Positions 27,545 to 36,063 of a DNA stretch of 64,000 nucleotides are shown in pieces (within the stretch, counting starts at the first letter, position 1; each line of letters starts with the position of its first letter). The translations under genes and the position numbers were made by a program. The DNA is from CAZMXS01 sp964570325 (GTDB lineage: Bacteria; Verrucomicrobiota; Kiritimatiellia; CAIQIC01; CAZMXS01): contig CAZMXS010000017.1 in NCBI GenBank assembly GCA_964570325.1, forward strand, positions 1 through 64,000, given 5' to 3'. The notes under the pieces were generated by a model. That model did not search any database. It was not told the DNA's origin and was given only the letters and a program-made list of their open reading frames with translations.

Positions 27545-29620
27545 TCACCGGACGGCGCGTTCGATCTCCAGCCGCAGATTCTGATAGACGCCCGCCAAGC
27601 GCCCGCCGCTCCGAATGCCGGCGTCAACAAGCGCCAGCGCCGCATCGCTTTGACCGGTCCGGATATATGACGTGATCAGCGCCTGGTCGCAAGCCAGCCG
27701 GTCTTCGACGCACAGGCGCGGACGCGCCGCGAGCAGCAGCGGGATCGCCTCCGCCCATTCGCCCCGCAGTTGATGCAGCCGGCCGAGGTAGCGCTCCGTA
27801 AGCCCCGACTGCGAATATCCGTGCGCCAGCAGGAACCGGCCCTCCGCGATGGCGCGCGCGGCGGCGGCCCGCCCTGTTTCCGATAGTCCGCCAGCCAATC
27901 TCTCCTGGCAAGCCAATGCAAAGTACGCATACTCGATATGCCACGAGGTGTATTCCGGCACCTGGCGCCCGGCAATTTCGTAAAGCCGCAGCGCCTCGGC
28001 CGGCTGGTTCTCCCGCAGCAGAACCCGCGCGGCCATGGCGGTAATCGGCCGAATCCCCCCGGCATGCGGTTTCATCGTCTGCCATTCCCGCGCGACTGCC
28101 AGCATGCTGGGCGACATCCGCGCCTCCGCCGCGCGGCAGGCTTGGGCGTAGCGGGCGAGCGCCTCCGGATTGGATCGCGCCATGAACGCCACGCCAAAAA
28201 GCACGCGCAGGGTGTGGTTAACGCGGTACTCATCGTAGAAGTTCGCTCCCAGCCGCTCCGCCAAGCCGCGTGCATCAGCGCCCGGCCGCGCCAGGGCATC
28301 CGCCGGCGCCCGGATCGCATCCGGCAGCGCCGTCATCGCTTCCGCCATGGCGCGCGCCGCCCGCTCCTGACCGCGGAGGGACAGATGGACGTGATCATCC
28401 ATCCATTCCCAGCCGGTGGCCCCATCCGACCCTTCCCGCCGGAGAATCTCCGCCAGGTCGCACAACACGGCGCCCTTCTCTTCGGCCACCGCGCGGATCG
28501 CCGCTTCGATCTCTGAAACCGGCCGCCACGGCAGGGTGTCCATGTCGCGCGCCGCCAGGAATGCCGCCCGCGCGCGCGCCCGGTCGCCCGCCGCGGCAAA
28601 TGCCCGTCCCAATTGGAAACGCGCCCGGGCATGGCGCGGCGCCCGCGCCACCGCCGCGCGAAATAGTTCCACCGCGGCAGTCGGATTCCCCGCGAGCAAG
28701 GCTCCGCCTTCGTCTAGCAGGCGCTGTATCTCCAGCCGTTGCGCATCTCCCAGCCCCGACTCATCCTCCTCGCCCATGGGGGCGAGGCCGGCCTCATTGG
28801 CGGCTGTGGTGCAGACGATGGCCGGAACACCGGCTGCGTTCACCTGGTCCAGCATCGCCCCCAGGTTCACCCGCAGATTACGGGCGGCGGCCGCGCGCAA
28901 GGGCGAGTCCAGCGGAATCACCGACCGGCCAATCATTTCTTCCATCAAGGTCCGTGACTCCTGCACCCGCCCGTAGCGCCATTCGGCCAGCGCTTGCGCC
29001 AGCGCCAGACCGCGCAGGGCGCGCAAAATACGGTGTGCGGCGGGCGGCAGGCTTCCCGTTGCGTTGATCGAACCGGTTCCATAGGCGCCAAAGAATTCGT
29101 TATTGCCTGTGTAGAAAATGAAAAGGTCCGGGTCGTACGCCAGCGCATCGCGCACCAGGTAGACGAGGGGGAAGCTCGCCACCGCTGTGGTTCCGAAGTT
29201 GATGACCTCCGCCGTCCGCCCGGTCCAGGCTTCGTTGAGGAGTTCCTGCAGGAAGGCGGACATCGCAAGATTGCGCGGCTGCGGATAGCCCTTGGCCGCC
29301 GATTCACCCACCAGGAAAACGCGCACGGTGTTTGCCGGCTTGGGCATGACAAAGGAGTATTGCTCCGCATATCCCGGCCGGCTCGGATTGGCAAAGAAGT
29401 AGGGCTTCGCGGCCGCCGGTTCGACAATGCACAGCGTCTCTCCCGACGGCAGCTTACCTACCGCGCGCACGAACGGCGGATATCCACCCCATCCGAGCAG
29501 CCGCAGCAAACCTTCGACCGCGGCCAACAGGCAGAATGGCAGGAACAAGGCCACCCATTTGAAAACGCGCCGCTTGCGGCTGGAGAGCCTACGTGGCGCT
29601 GCGTCGTGAACCAGGAGCAT
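27545..29620 (-). CDS. Membrane-anchored SGNH-hydrolase-like protein with TPR-like helices
   Basis: 691 residues. One N-terminal membrane helix (about 20-42) anchors it. Then an SGNH/GDSL-like domain is visible: VFLVGESAAKGYPQP (nucleophile Ser block), the Gly in INFGTTAVAS, FYTGNNEF (Asn block) and a late D-D-H-V-H-L-S motif near residue 400 with the catalytic Asp/His. Between these blocks and after them are helical TPR-like segments rich in Ala and Leu. Such proteins are common in PVC genomes and are likely periplasmic esterases or acetyl-polysaccharide modifiers; the substrate is unknown. It lies next to a PEP-CTERM gene on the same strand. Confidence 0.75.
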   Translation of the reverse strand: MLLVHDAAPRRLSSRKRRVFKWVALFLPFCLLAAVEGLLRLLGWGGYPPFVRAVGKLPSGETLCIVEPAAAKPYFFANPSRPGYAEQYSFVMPKPANTVRVFLVGESAAKGYPQPRNLAMSAFLQELLNEAWTGRTAEVINFGTTAVASFPLVYLVRDALAYDPDLFIFYTGNNEFFGAYGTGSINATGSLPPAAHRILRALRGLALAQALAEWRYGRVQESRTLMEEMIGRSVIPLDSPLRAAAARNLRVNLGAMLDQVNAAGVPAIVCTTAANEAGLAPMGEEDESGLGDAQRLEIQRLLDEGGALLAGNPTAAVELFRAAVARAPRHARARFQLGRAFAAAGDRARARAAFLAARDMDTLPWRPVSEIEAAIRAVAEEKGAVLCDLAEILRREGSDGATGWEWMDDHVHLSLRGQERAARAMAEAMTALPDAIRAPADALARPGADARGLAERLGANFYDEYRVNHTLRVLFGVAFMARSNPEALARYAQACRAAEARMSPSMLAVAREWQTMKPHAGGIRPITAMAARVLLRENQPAEALRLYEIAGRQVPEYTSWHIEYAYFALACQERLAGGLSETGRAAAARAIAEGRFLLAHGYSQSGLTERYLGRLHQLRGEWAEAIPLLLAARPRLCVEDRLACDQALITSYIRTGQSDAALALVDAGIRSGGRLAGVYQNLRLEIERAVR

Positions 29621-29638
29621 TGAAACCCGGTTTGGGGC

Positions 29639-30358
29639 TTATGCGCGCCGCGCGCGACGGATCAGGCCCAGACCGGCCAGCGCTCCAAGGCAAAGCAACG
29701 CCGAGGTAGACGGCTCGGGAATGGTGTAGGATACAAGGCCGCCACCGGTAGTCGAGGAGGTGTAGGTTTGATCCCACGCCGTGACGCTGACGTTCGGATT
29801 CGCCAACGCATCAATCGCGGAGTCGCCGCCACCGCCGCCCGAAGAATAGATGTCGAAATAAAAAGTGTCATTGCCGGTCAGCCCCAGCGTGGGGCGCGAG
29901 AGGGCGCAAGTGACGAGGCTGGTAATGCCACCCGTGAAGGAAAACGCGCTCACTGCGCCGGAACCTTCCCAGGCACTCGACCCGTTATTATATGACCAGA
30001 ATTGGGCGCCGCCGCCGCCATCCACTCATGAGCCAACCCAGAAATTCATGCCACCCACGGGCGCATCCAGATTAATCGGACGGCCCCAGCCGTTGCCCGT
30101 AGTCGTTCCAGCCGAGTCGCCGGTCGCAATGCCGATCATAAACTTGCCCCAGTCAGTTGAGGATATGTTGCCGTTGAGCGAGATCGTAAAAATAATATCG
30201 GACGCGTCGTGGGAGACTTCGGCCGCCAGGATGTCCAGCGTCCCGCCGCCGCTTGAAAGCCCCGGATCAATATCCCCGGCGCTGTCAGTATAAATATAGG
30301 AGGCCTGTAGAGAAACAGTCACCAAGAGCGCCGCCAGCGTACACAGCAATTTTTTCAT
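29639..30358 (-). pseudogene. PEP-CTERM sorted protein interrupted by an in-frame TGA
   Basis: One reading frame of 240 codons split only by TGA at 30026-30028. The first part starts MKKLLCTLAALLVTVSLQA, a signal peptide, and ends NFWVGS. The second resumes directly with VDGGGGAQFWSY and ends in a PEP-CTERM anchor: IPEPSTSALLC, a hydrophobic helix and RRARRA. A single G-to-A change from TGG (Trp) would explain the stop, since the context V-G-S-W-V-D-G-G-G-G fits the fold. As sequenced, the product would lose its sorting anchor. A sequencing error, a real nonsense mutation or read-through all remain possible. Confidence 0.75.
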
Positions 30359-30386
30359 ATCGGTTCTCTTGCATAGCCGCAGCGTT

Positions 30387-30740
30387 TGGTGGAGGCGGGG
30401 GGAATTGAACCCCCGTCCGAGCAAGTTAGACCCTGGCCTCTACGCGCGTGTTCCGCCTTTGATTCTCGCCCGATGGACTGCCGGCGAACGGGCCATCCAC
30501 AAGGCCAGCGACCACGTGATATTTCGCCCCGGCAACCCGGTCACCCAATCCCGGGGCTATCCTGCTGTCGTCGCCTCACTCGCCTAGCAGGCGTCGGCGG
30601 TGAGACGTCGCGGAACTAAGCCGCGAGAGCCAGCTCTTCGTTGGCTTTTGTGTTTTTTTCCCGGATTTTTTACGAGGCCAACCGGGGTCCTCGGCGCGCC
30701 ACCGGAGCCATCGCTGACCCGTCGAAACCGGATCGCCCCC
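30387..30740 (-). ncRNA. ssrA: Transfer-messenger RNA (tmRNA)
   Basis: A 354-base one-piece tmRNA. The 5' end GGGGGCG pairs over seven bases with CGCCUCC before the 3' ACCA, and the CCA is encoded. The 5' tRNA-like part continues with the hallmark GAUCCGGUUUCGACGGG, and the T-arm reads GGGGGUUCAAUUCCCCC. The tag frame ends in A-N-E-E-L-A-L-A-A followed by UAG at 30617-30619, matching the usual ALAA proteolysis tail. It rescues stalled ribosomes and marks the stalled peptide for degradation. A promoter lies just upstream. Confidence 0.96.
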
Positions 30741-30753
30741 GTGACTTAATGGA

Positions 30754-30782
30754 AATATAATTATTTTTCATTCCATTGTAAA
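30754..30782 (-). promoter_or_regulatory. Sigma-70-type promoter of tmRNA
   Basis: On the minus strand, TTTACA (30782-30777) and TATATT (30759-30754) are separated by exactly 17 bases. Transcription would begin near 30747, a few bases before the mature tmRNA 5' end at 30740, as expected for a precursor trimmed by RNase P. This AT-rich island stands out from the GC-rich surroundings. Confidence 0.75.
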
Positions 30783-30920
30783 GTGGCCACGCCGCGTTTT
30801 TTCCGGCCGGCGGAAACGCGAAAACGAATGCGAGTCTCATTTCAGCCACGAATTTATATTAAAGAGGCACTTTCCCCAGGTAGCCATGCGTCGCGTGCGG
30901 TGTGCAGGGCAATGGACGGC

Positions 30921-31050
30921 CCAGCGGTCCAGCCCCGCCCACAGCCCCAGTCGGGCGAGACCGCTGGACGCGCCGTGGCGCCCGCATCCTTCGGGCACGG
31001 TTCTCCACGATACCCCACGTACCCGGCTCGCGCCGCGCTCCACCGTGGGG
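30921..31050. other. Structured GC-rich element with three strong stems
   Basis: Within the 440-base intergenic stretch between tmRNA and the polyamine operon, three stems follow one another. First, CCAGCGGTC (30921-30929) pairs with GACCGCTGG (30959-30967), with a nested CGCCC/GGGCG. Second, CCGTG and CCCG pair with CGGG and CACGG in 30973-31000 around a 7-base loop. Third, CCCCACG (31013-31019) pairs with CGTGGGG (31044-31050), then TGC and seven A. It could be a small structured RNA on either strand or a repeated palindromic element. No known RNA family is recognised. The rest of 30783-31181 shows no gene. Confidence 0.5.
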
Positions 31051-31181
31051 TGCAAAAAAACACGCGGCCGAGGAAATTCCGCTTGATTCGATTCCGCGGA
31101 TTTTCAAAATGGGCGCACGCGCGGCAGCGGTTGCGGAGCCGTTGCCGCGGCGAGCGCAGTCACAATAAGGGGTATCGCATC

Positions 31182-32633
31182 ATGATTGAATTCGGTCGGA
31201 AGGTGTTGTTTCTCGGTTTCGGTTCGGTGGCACAGTGCGCCCTGCCCGTCTTTGTCAAGCTCGTCAAGACCCCGCTTCAAAATATCACGGTGATGGATTT
31301 CGAGGACAAGTCGCCGGTCCTGAAGGAATGGATCGCGCAGGGCGTTCGATTCGTCCAGGACAAGGTAACGAGAGAGAATCTGGGTACGCTGCTGGGCCGG
31401 TATGTCCAGGCCGGCGACCTGCTGATTGATCTGGCATGGAACATTGACGCCTGCGAGATCATCCAGTGGTGCCATGATCAAGGCGTGCTCTATGTCAACA
31501 CGTCAGTCGAGGTCTGGGATCCCTACACCAACGCGGATCGGAAACATCCAACGGAAAAGACCCTGTATTGGCGGCACATGAACTTGCGGCGAATGACCGC
31601 CAAGTGGCCGAAGCCGGGCCCAACCGCCGTGATCGAGCACGGGGCCAACCCCGGCCTGATCTCCCATTGGACCAAACGCGGCCTGCTGGACATCGCCGCC
31701 AAGCTCCTGGATGACAAGAAATTGAGCGGCCGGGCGGCCGAGGAAATTGCGGAGCTGGCGCGCACGTGGGCATTCAACAAGCTCGCGATGCGGCTGGGCG
31801 TGAAAGTGATCCACTGCAGCGAGCGGGATACGCAAATCACCAACCAGCCCAAGCAGGTGGACGAGTTCGTCAACACCTGGAGCATCGAGGGATTCCGGGA
31901 GGAGGGCACCACCACGGCCGAGCTGGGCTGGGGCACGCACGAGAAAGAACTGCCGCCGCTCGCCTACGAGCATCAGGACGGTCCCCGGAACCAGATTTGC
32001 CTGGCGCGCATGGGCATCAATACGTGGGTGCGGTCGTGGGTGCCGCACTACGACATTATCGGCATGGTTGTGCGCCACGGAGAAGCGTTCAGCATTTCCG
32101 ATCGGTTGACCGTCTGGGAGAACGGCAAAGCCATCTACCGCCCCACCGTCCATTACGCCTACTGCCCATGCGATGCCGCTATTATCTCACTGCACGAGCT
32201 GCGCGGCCGAGCCTATGAACTGCAGCCGAAGCTGCGGATCATGTCCGATGAAATCACCGGCGGCGCGGACATCCTCGGCGCGCTCTTGCTGGGGCACCCG
32301 TACAGCGCCTGGTGGACCGGCAGCAACTTGAGCATCACCGAAGCGCGCCGGCTGGCGCCACACCAAAACGCCACGACTTTGCAGGTGGCCATTTCAGCCG
32401 TCGCGGCGGCGATGTGGATGATCGAAAACCCCGAACGCGGCGTGCTCGTGCCCGATGATCTGCCGCACGATTATATCCTGAAGATCGCCGACCCGTGGCT
32501 GGGGGAGAATCTTTCGATTCCGGCGGACTGGAATCCGCTCAAGGCCTACGTTAATCTCTTCAAGGGATTCAACCGGCCGTCAATTGATCCGGACAACCTG
32601 TGGCAGTTCAAAAACTTCCTGGTGACCGACTGA
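31182..32633 (+). CDS. hss: Homospermidine synthase
   Basis: 483 residues, the usual length for bacterial homospermidine synthase, which joins two putrescines (or putrescine and spermidine) in an NAD-dependent reaction. It has an N-terminal Rossmann motif LFLGFGSVAQ, the conserved VTRENLG segment, NTSVEVWDPY and AVIEHGANPGLISHW, all typical of the saccharopine-dehydrogenase-like Hss family. The start at 31182 has AAGG upstream; the frame stays open to 30783 but that part is not protein-like. A decarboxylase that can make putrescine follows 94 bases later. Confidence 0.88.
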   Translation: MIEFGRKVLFLGFGSVAQCALPVFVKLVKTPLQNITVMDFEDKSPVLKEWIAQGVRFVQDKVTRENLGTLLGRYVQAGDLLIDLAWNIDACEIIQWCHDQGVLYVNTSVEVWDPYTNADRKHPTEKTLYWRHMNLRRMTAKWPKPGPTAVIEHGANPGLISHWTKRGLLDIAAKLLDDKKLSGRAAEEIAELARTWAFNKLAMRLGVKVIHCSERDTQITNQPKQVDEFVNTWSIEGFREEGTTTAELGWGTHEKELPPLAYEHQDGPRNQICLARMGINTWVRSWVPHYDIIGMVVRHGEAFSISDRLTVWENGKAIYRPTVHYAYCPCDAAIISLHELRGRAYELQPKLRIMSDEITGGADILGALLLGHPYSAWWTGSNLSITEARRLAPHQNATTLQVAISAVAAAMWMIENPERGVLVPDDLPHDYILKIADPWLGENLSIPADWNPLKAYVNLFKGFNRPSIDPDNLWQFKNFLVTD

Positions 32634-32727
32634 AATTGAAGGGCGAAGGCGGTAGGGTGGAGGCGGAAAGCAAGCCGCGATCGCCATCCCTGTCTGACAA
32701 CAAGCGGCGCAAGAAAGAAGGCCGAAC

Positions 32728-33864
32728 ATGGTAATGAAAAGCACATTGCAAAAGCTGGCGAAGGAACACGGGACGCCGCTGTTCGTGGTGGACCACAAGA
32801 TGCTGCGCCGGAACGTAGCGGACTTCAAGAAGTACCTGCCACGGGTCCAGCCCTACTACGCCGTCAAAGCCAACTCCGACCCGGCGATCGTCAAGACGCT
32901 ATATGAGGCCGGCGCCAGCTTCGACGTCGCCTCGCTGCCGGAGTTTCTGATCGTCTATGAGTACATCAAGAACCTGCCGACGCCGGAGCGCCAGCACTAT
33001 ATCTGGGACAAGATCATCTACGCGAACCCGATCAAGGCGAACGAAACCCTGATGGCGCTGGATCAATACAAGCCGCTGGTCACTTACGACAACCTGGAGG
33101 AAATCGGCAAGATCAAGAAATATGCGCCGCACGCGGGCCTGGCCCTCCGGCTGAAGGTGTTAAACACCGGCTCGATGGTGGAACTCTCGTCCAAGTTCGG
33201 CGCGGCGCCGGGCGAGGCGGTGGACCTGATCGAGGCGGCCCATAAGGTCGGCCTGATTGTGGAAGGCCTCAGTTTCCACGTCGGCAGTCAGTGCACGAAT
33301 TTCCAGAACTACGTACAGGCGTTGAATCTGGCCGCGGGCATTTTCAAGGAGGCCAGGTTGCGCGGGTTCAATTTGAAGCTGCTCGATATCGGCGGCGGAT
33401 TCCCGGCGCCATACGACGCGAACGTCGAGCCGTTCAAGGCGCTGGCCCACAAGTTAAACGCCGAGCTAAAGCGGTTGTTCCCCAAGCATATCGAAATCCT
33501 GGCGGAGCCCGGTCGGTTCATGGTGGCCACCGCCGCAACCGTCGTCGCCAAGGTCATTGGCAAAGCCTTCCGCGACGGGAAGACGTGCTATTACATCAAC
33601 GACGGGGTCTATCACACATATTCCGGCGTGATTTTTGACCATTGCCATTATCCGGTGAAAGCCTTCAAGCGGGGGCCGACCACTATCTGCGCCGTCTTCG
33701 GGCCCACCTGCGATGCGCTGGATACCGTGTCGCTTTCGGAGGAATTGCCGGATCTGCAACTTGGGGATCTGGTCTACAGCGAGAACATTGGCGCCTACAG
33801 CCATGCCTCCTCCACCTTCTTCAACGGCTTCCCGCCGGCGAAGGTGGTGCATATTAATCAATGA
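32728..33864 (+). CDS. Fold-III PLP decarboxylase, ornithine/lysine type
   Basis: 378 residues of the alanine-racemase-fold decarboxylase family. The PLP lysine is Lys47 in YYAVKANSDP, the phosphate-binding glycines are DIGGGFPAP, and the active-site Cys lies in FGPTCDALDT. NIGAYSHASSTFFNGF near the C terminus is typical of eukaryote-like ornithine decarboxylases. Fold-III members also act on lysine, diaminopimelate or carboxynorspermidine, so specificity is not certain. Placement after homospermidine synthase argues for ornithine to putrescine, giving a two-step homospermidine route. Two possible ATG starts lie six bases apart (32728, 32734). Confidence 0.88.
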   Translation: MVMKSTLQKLAKEHGTPLFVVDHKMLRRNVADFKKYLPRVQPYYAVKANSDPAIVKTLYEAGASFDVASLPEFLIVYEYIKNLPTPERQHYIWDKIIYANPIKANETLMALDQYKPLVTYDNLEEIGKIKKYAPHAGLALRLKVLNTGSMVELSSKFGAAPGEAVDLIEAAHKVGLIVEGLSFHVGSQCTNFQNYVQALNLAAGIFKEARLRGFNLKLLDIGGGFPAPYDANVEPFKALAHKLNAELKRLFPKHIEILAEPGRFMVATAATVVAKVIGKAFRDGKTCYYINDGVYHTYSGVIFDHCHYPVKAFKRGPTTICAVFGPTCDALDTVSLSEELPDLQLGDLVYSENIGAYSHASSTFFNGFPPAKVVHINQ

Positions 33865-33895
33865 TCGTCAGGCCGTAATCAGCAGTTAGTGGGCA

Positions 33896-34105
33896 GTGAA
33901 AACTGTTCTGGGCTATATTGTGATTTTCATTGCGGCCCTGCCTTTTTTATGGTGGGGCAGCTTGGTCTATGAAAAAGCCGTGCAGGATTACGGGCGGGCT
34001 CGGGCCACTTTGATTCCAATGGCGGTCGTCGTGGTAATCACCATCGTTATCTTGATGCTGGTTGGCGATTGCTCGCCGGCGCTGCAATCGTCGGAATCGC
34101 CATGA
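33896..34105 (+). CDS. Small membrane protein
   Basis: 69 residues with two hydrophobic helices (about 5-24 and 41-57) joined by a short charged loop, then a polar tail. The start is GTG with no clear ribosome site, 31 bases after the decarboxylase stop. No family recognised. The good helix pattern supports it as a real gene, but it could be chance. Confidence 0.4.
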   Translation: MKTVLGYIVIFIAALPFLWWGSLVYEKAVQDYGRARATLIPMAVVVVITIVILMLVGDCSPALQSSESP

Positions 34106-34203
34106 TGGTGATGGCCCGCTGCCGCGCGCGCCCCTGTCACCGCACTCCGAGCGTGAGCAAACGGCCCGGCTGGCGCCCAGGCAACGCGACGCGCAACGGC
34201 GGC

Positions 34204-35310
34204 TTATGCGCCCTTGAACTTTGGACCTCGACGTTTGAACTTGTTTTGCCGGAGCGCCGCAATGATCCGGAGGTCCGCGGCGGAGAAAGGGTATGCGGCA
34301 AACTGCGCCGGAGTCACCCACCGGAAAGCCGCGCAATGGATCGGGCGGGGCCGGCCGGCGACAATCCGCGCGAAATAAGCGTGCAGGTCAATGGTGAAAT
34401 GACTGTAAGCGTGATGGACCGTCGCCAGGCGCGATCCGATGCGGGTATCAATCCCCAGTTCCTCCCGCAGCTCGCGCCGAATACATTCCGGCAATGATTC
34501 ACCCGACTCGCGCGTTCCGCCAGGGAACTCCCACAAACCGCCCAGCATGGCCTCCGGCCGCCGCTGGGCAATCAGAATTTGACCGCGCCGGTTGATGACC
34601 ACCCCCGCCCCAACCACCTTGTGCGGCGGGGGCCGGGCGGGCGACTTGACCGGATACTGCCGCTGCGCGCCGCGGGCGCAAGCCCGGCAAATCCGCCGCA
34701 AGGGACAGGCCGCGCAATCCGGATTGCGCGGCCGGCAGACCAGCGCGCCGAGTTCCATAAGCGCCTCATTGCATTGGGCGGCGCGGCCGCTGATCAACAA
34801 GGCGTCGGCCAAAGTTTGCAGCTTGCGCCGAGCCGCCGGCCGGCGCACGTCATCGCCGAACGCCGCCAACCGCGCCAGCACCCGAATCACGTTGCCATCG
34901 AGCACGGCGGCATCGGAATGGAACGCAAGGCTGGCAATGGCAGCCGCCACGTAGGCGCCGATGCCGGGCAACTCCCGCAAGCCGGACAATGTCCGGGGAA
35001 AACGGCCGCCATACTTCCGTAAAACAATCCGGGCGGCCTGGTGCGCATGGCGGGCCCGTGCATAATACCCCAGCCCTTCCCAAGCCTTGAGTACGGCCTG
35101 CAGCGGGGCGGCGGCCAGCGCGGCGACATCTGGAAATCGCGCAAGGAAACGACGGTAATATGGGATTACCTGCTCCACGCGCGTTTGCTGAAGCATCAAC
35201 TCCGAAATCCAGACGCGGTACGCCGTCCGCCGCGTCCGCCACGGCAGGCGACGCCGATGCCGCGCGAACCAGGGCAAGAGACGCGCGACAATGGCCTGTC
35301 GCAGTGGCAT
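34204..35310 (-). CDS. mutY: A/G-specific adenine glycosylase
   Basis: 368 residues with the complete MutY layout. The active-site Glu is in WISELMLQQTRV, the helix-hairpin-helix is LPGIGAYVAAAIAS, and the catalytic Asp lies in VLDGNVIRV. The 4Fe-4S cluster is C-x6-C-x2-C-x5-C (CRPRNPDCAACPLRRIC). A C-terminal Nudix-like domain with GGTRESGESLPECIRRELREEL, split by shorter conserved blocks, recognises 8-oxoguanine. It removes adenine mispaired with 8-oxoG. The start at 35310 begins at the first conserved helix; the ORF continues upstream without homology. Confidence 0.93.
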   Translation of the reverse strand: MPLRQAIVARLLPWFARHRRRLPWRTRRTAYRVWISELMLQQTRVEQVIPYYRRFLARFPDVAALAAAPLQAVLKAWEGLGYYARARHAHQAARIVLRKYGGRFPRTLSGLRELPGIGAYVAAAIASLAFHSDAAVLDGNVIRVLARLAAFGDDVRRPAARRKLQTLADALLISGRAAQCNEALMELGALVCRPRNPDCAACPLRRICRACARGAQRQYPVKSPARPPPHKVVGAGVVINRRGQILIAQRRPEAMLGGLWEFPGGTRESGESLPECIRRELREELGIDTRIGSRLATVHHAYSHFTIDLHAYFARIVAGRPRPIHCAAFRWVTPAQFAAYPFSAADLRIIAALRQNKFKRRGPKFKGA

Positions 35311-35429
35311 CACGGACCGGCTATTTATTCCGGGAATGACGTCGCCTGATTTCAATTCAATGTTTCGCTTCACGCGCCGACCGGGCAAGGCGCAACGCAC
35401 CATCTGCCACGCGACGCGTTGGATTATTA

Positions 35430-35942
35430 TCAGTCTGTCTTCAACTCAACCGCGGACCGGCGCGGCGCCACTGTTCGGGGTTGCTGGTCGGGGACCAGTT
35501 CCGCGGGCGTCATCTCCCGGAAACCCGAAACCATTTTCAAGGATACGTCCACGCGCCAGGCGATGCCGCGGCGCTGGATAGTGTTCTTCTCGTCCACCAC
35601 CGTGTAATCGAAACTGACCTCATACTTGTCCACGCCCAGCCGGCGGGCCCGCCAGCGCGGAAACAGCACACTGCCCCGTTCGGCATCCATGCGCCGCCGA
35701 ACCCAATCCTCAACCGCCCCATCGCTGTCATCGGCCGGCCACTGTCGAGCAATCCGAATGGCGGCCGTCTCGCCATCCGGCACCCCGCCTCCGGACGGCT
35801 TGAGTGCCGCCGGGGACGATAGCGCCAGATCATCCGCGCGGGGCTCCTCGCTGCCAGGTGGTCCGCAGCCCGCCACCGAACACAGCGCCAGCGCCAGCAG
35901 CATCCGCCAGCATCCGGAACCAACTCGGAGCACACCACGCAT
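35430..35942 (-). CDS. Putative lipoprotein of unknown function
   Basis: 170 residues with a type II signal peptide and lipobox (CSVAGC, Cys about residue 26), then a low-complexity Pro/Gly/Ser linker. A domain of about 100 residues has alternating strands (EVSFDYTVV, IAWRVDVSL). It should be anchored by lipid in the outer or inner membrane facing the periplasm. No family recognised. It is divergent from the TSRI-repeat protein, separated by 121 bases. Confidence 0.6.
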   Translation of the reverse strand: MRGVLRVGSGCWRMLLALALCSVAGCGPPGSEEPRADDLALSSPAALKPSGGGVPDGETAAIRIARQWPADDSDGAVEDWVRRRMDAERGSVLFPRWRARRLGVDKYEVSFDYTVVDEKNTIQRRGIAWRVDVSLKMVSGFREMTPAELVPDQQPRTVAPRRSAVELKTD

Positions 35943-36063
35943 AGCCGCAGATTATGGCATCCGTTCCCTGCTGCATAGCGTGAATTGCAATGGATTTGTT
36001 TTTGACCCTGCCCGTCATTCCTATTATCTTATATTCATTGATTGGGATTTTAAGGAGACGACT

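Noticed and set aside
30026..30028. Selenocysteine codon in the PEP-CTERM gene
   Set aside because: No stem-loop of the bacterial SECIS type is visible just after the TGA, and the context expects Trp, one base away.
30783..31181. N-terminal extension of homospermidine synthase
   Set aside because: The frame stays open but the translation is Arg/Pro-rich, unlike any Hss N terminus, and it crosses the three-stem element; the Rossmann motif begins directly after the ATG at 31182.
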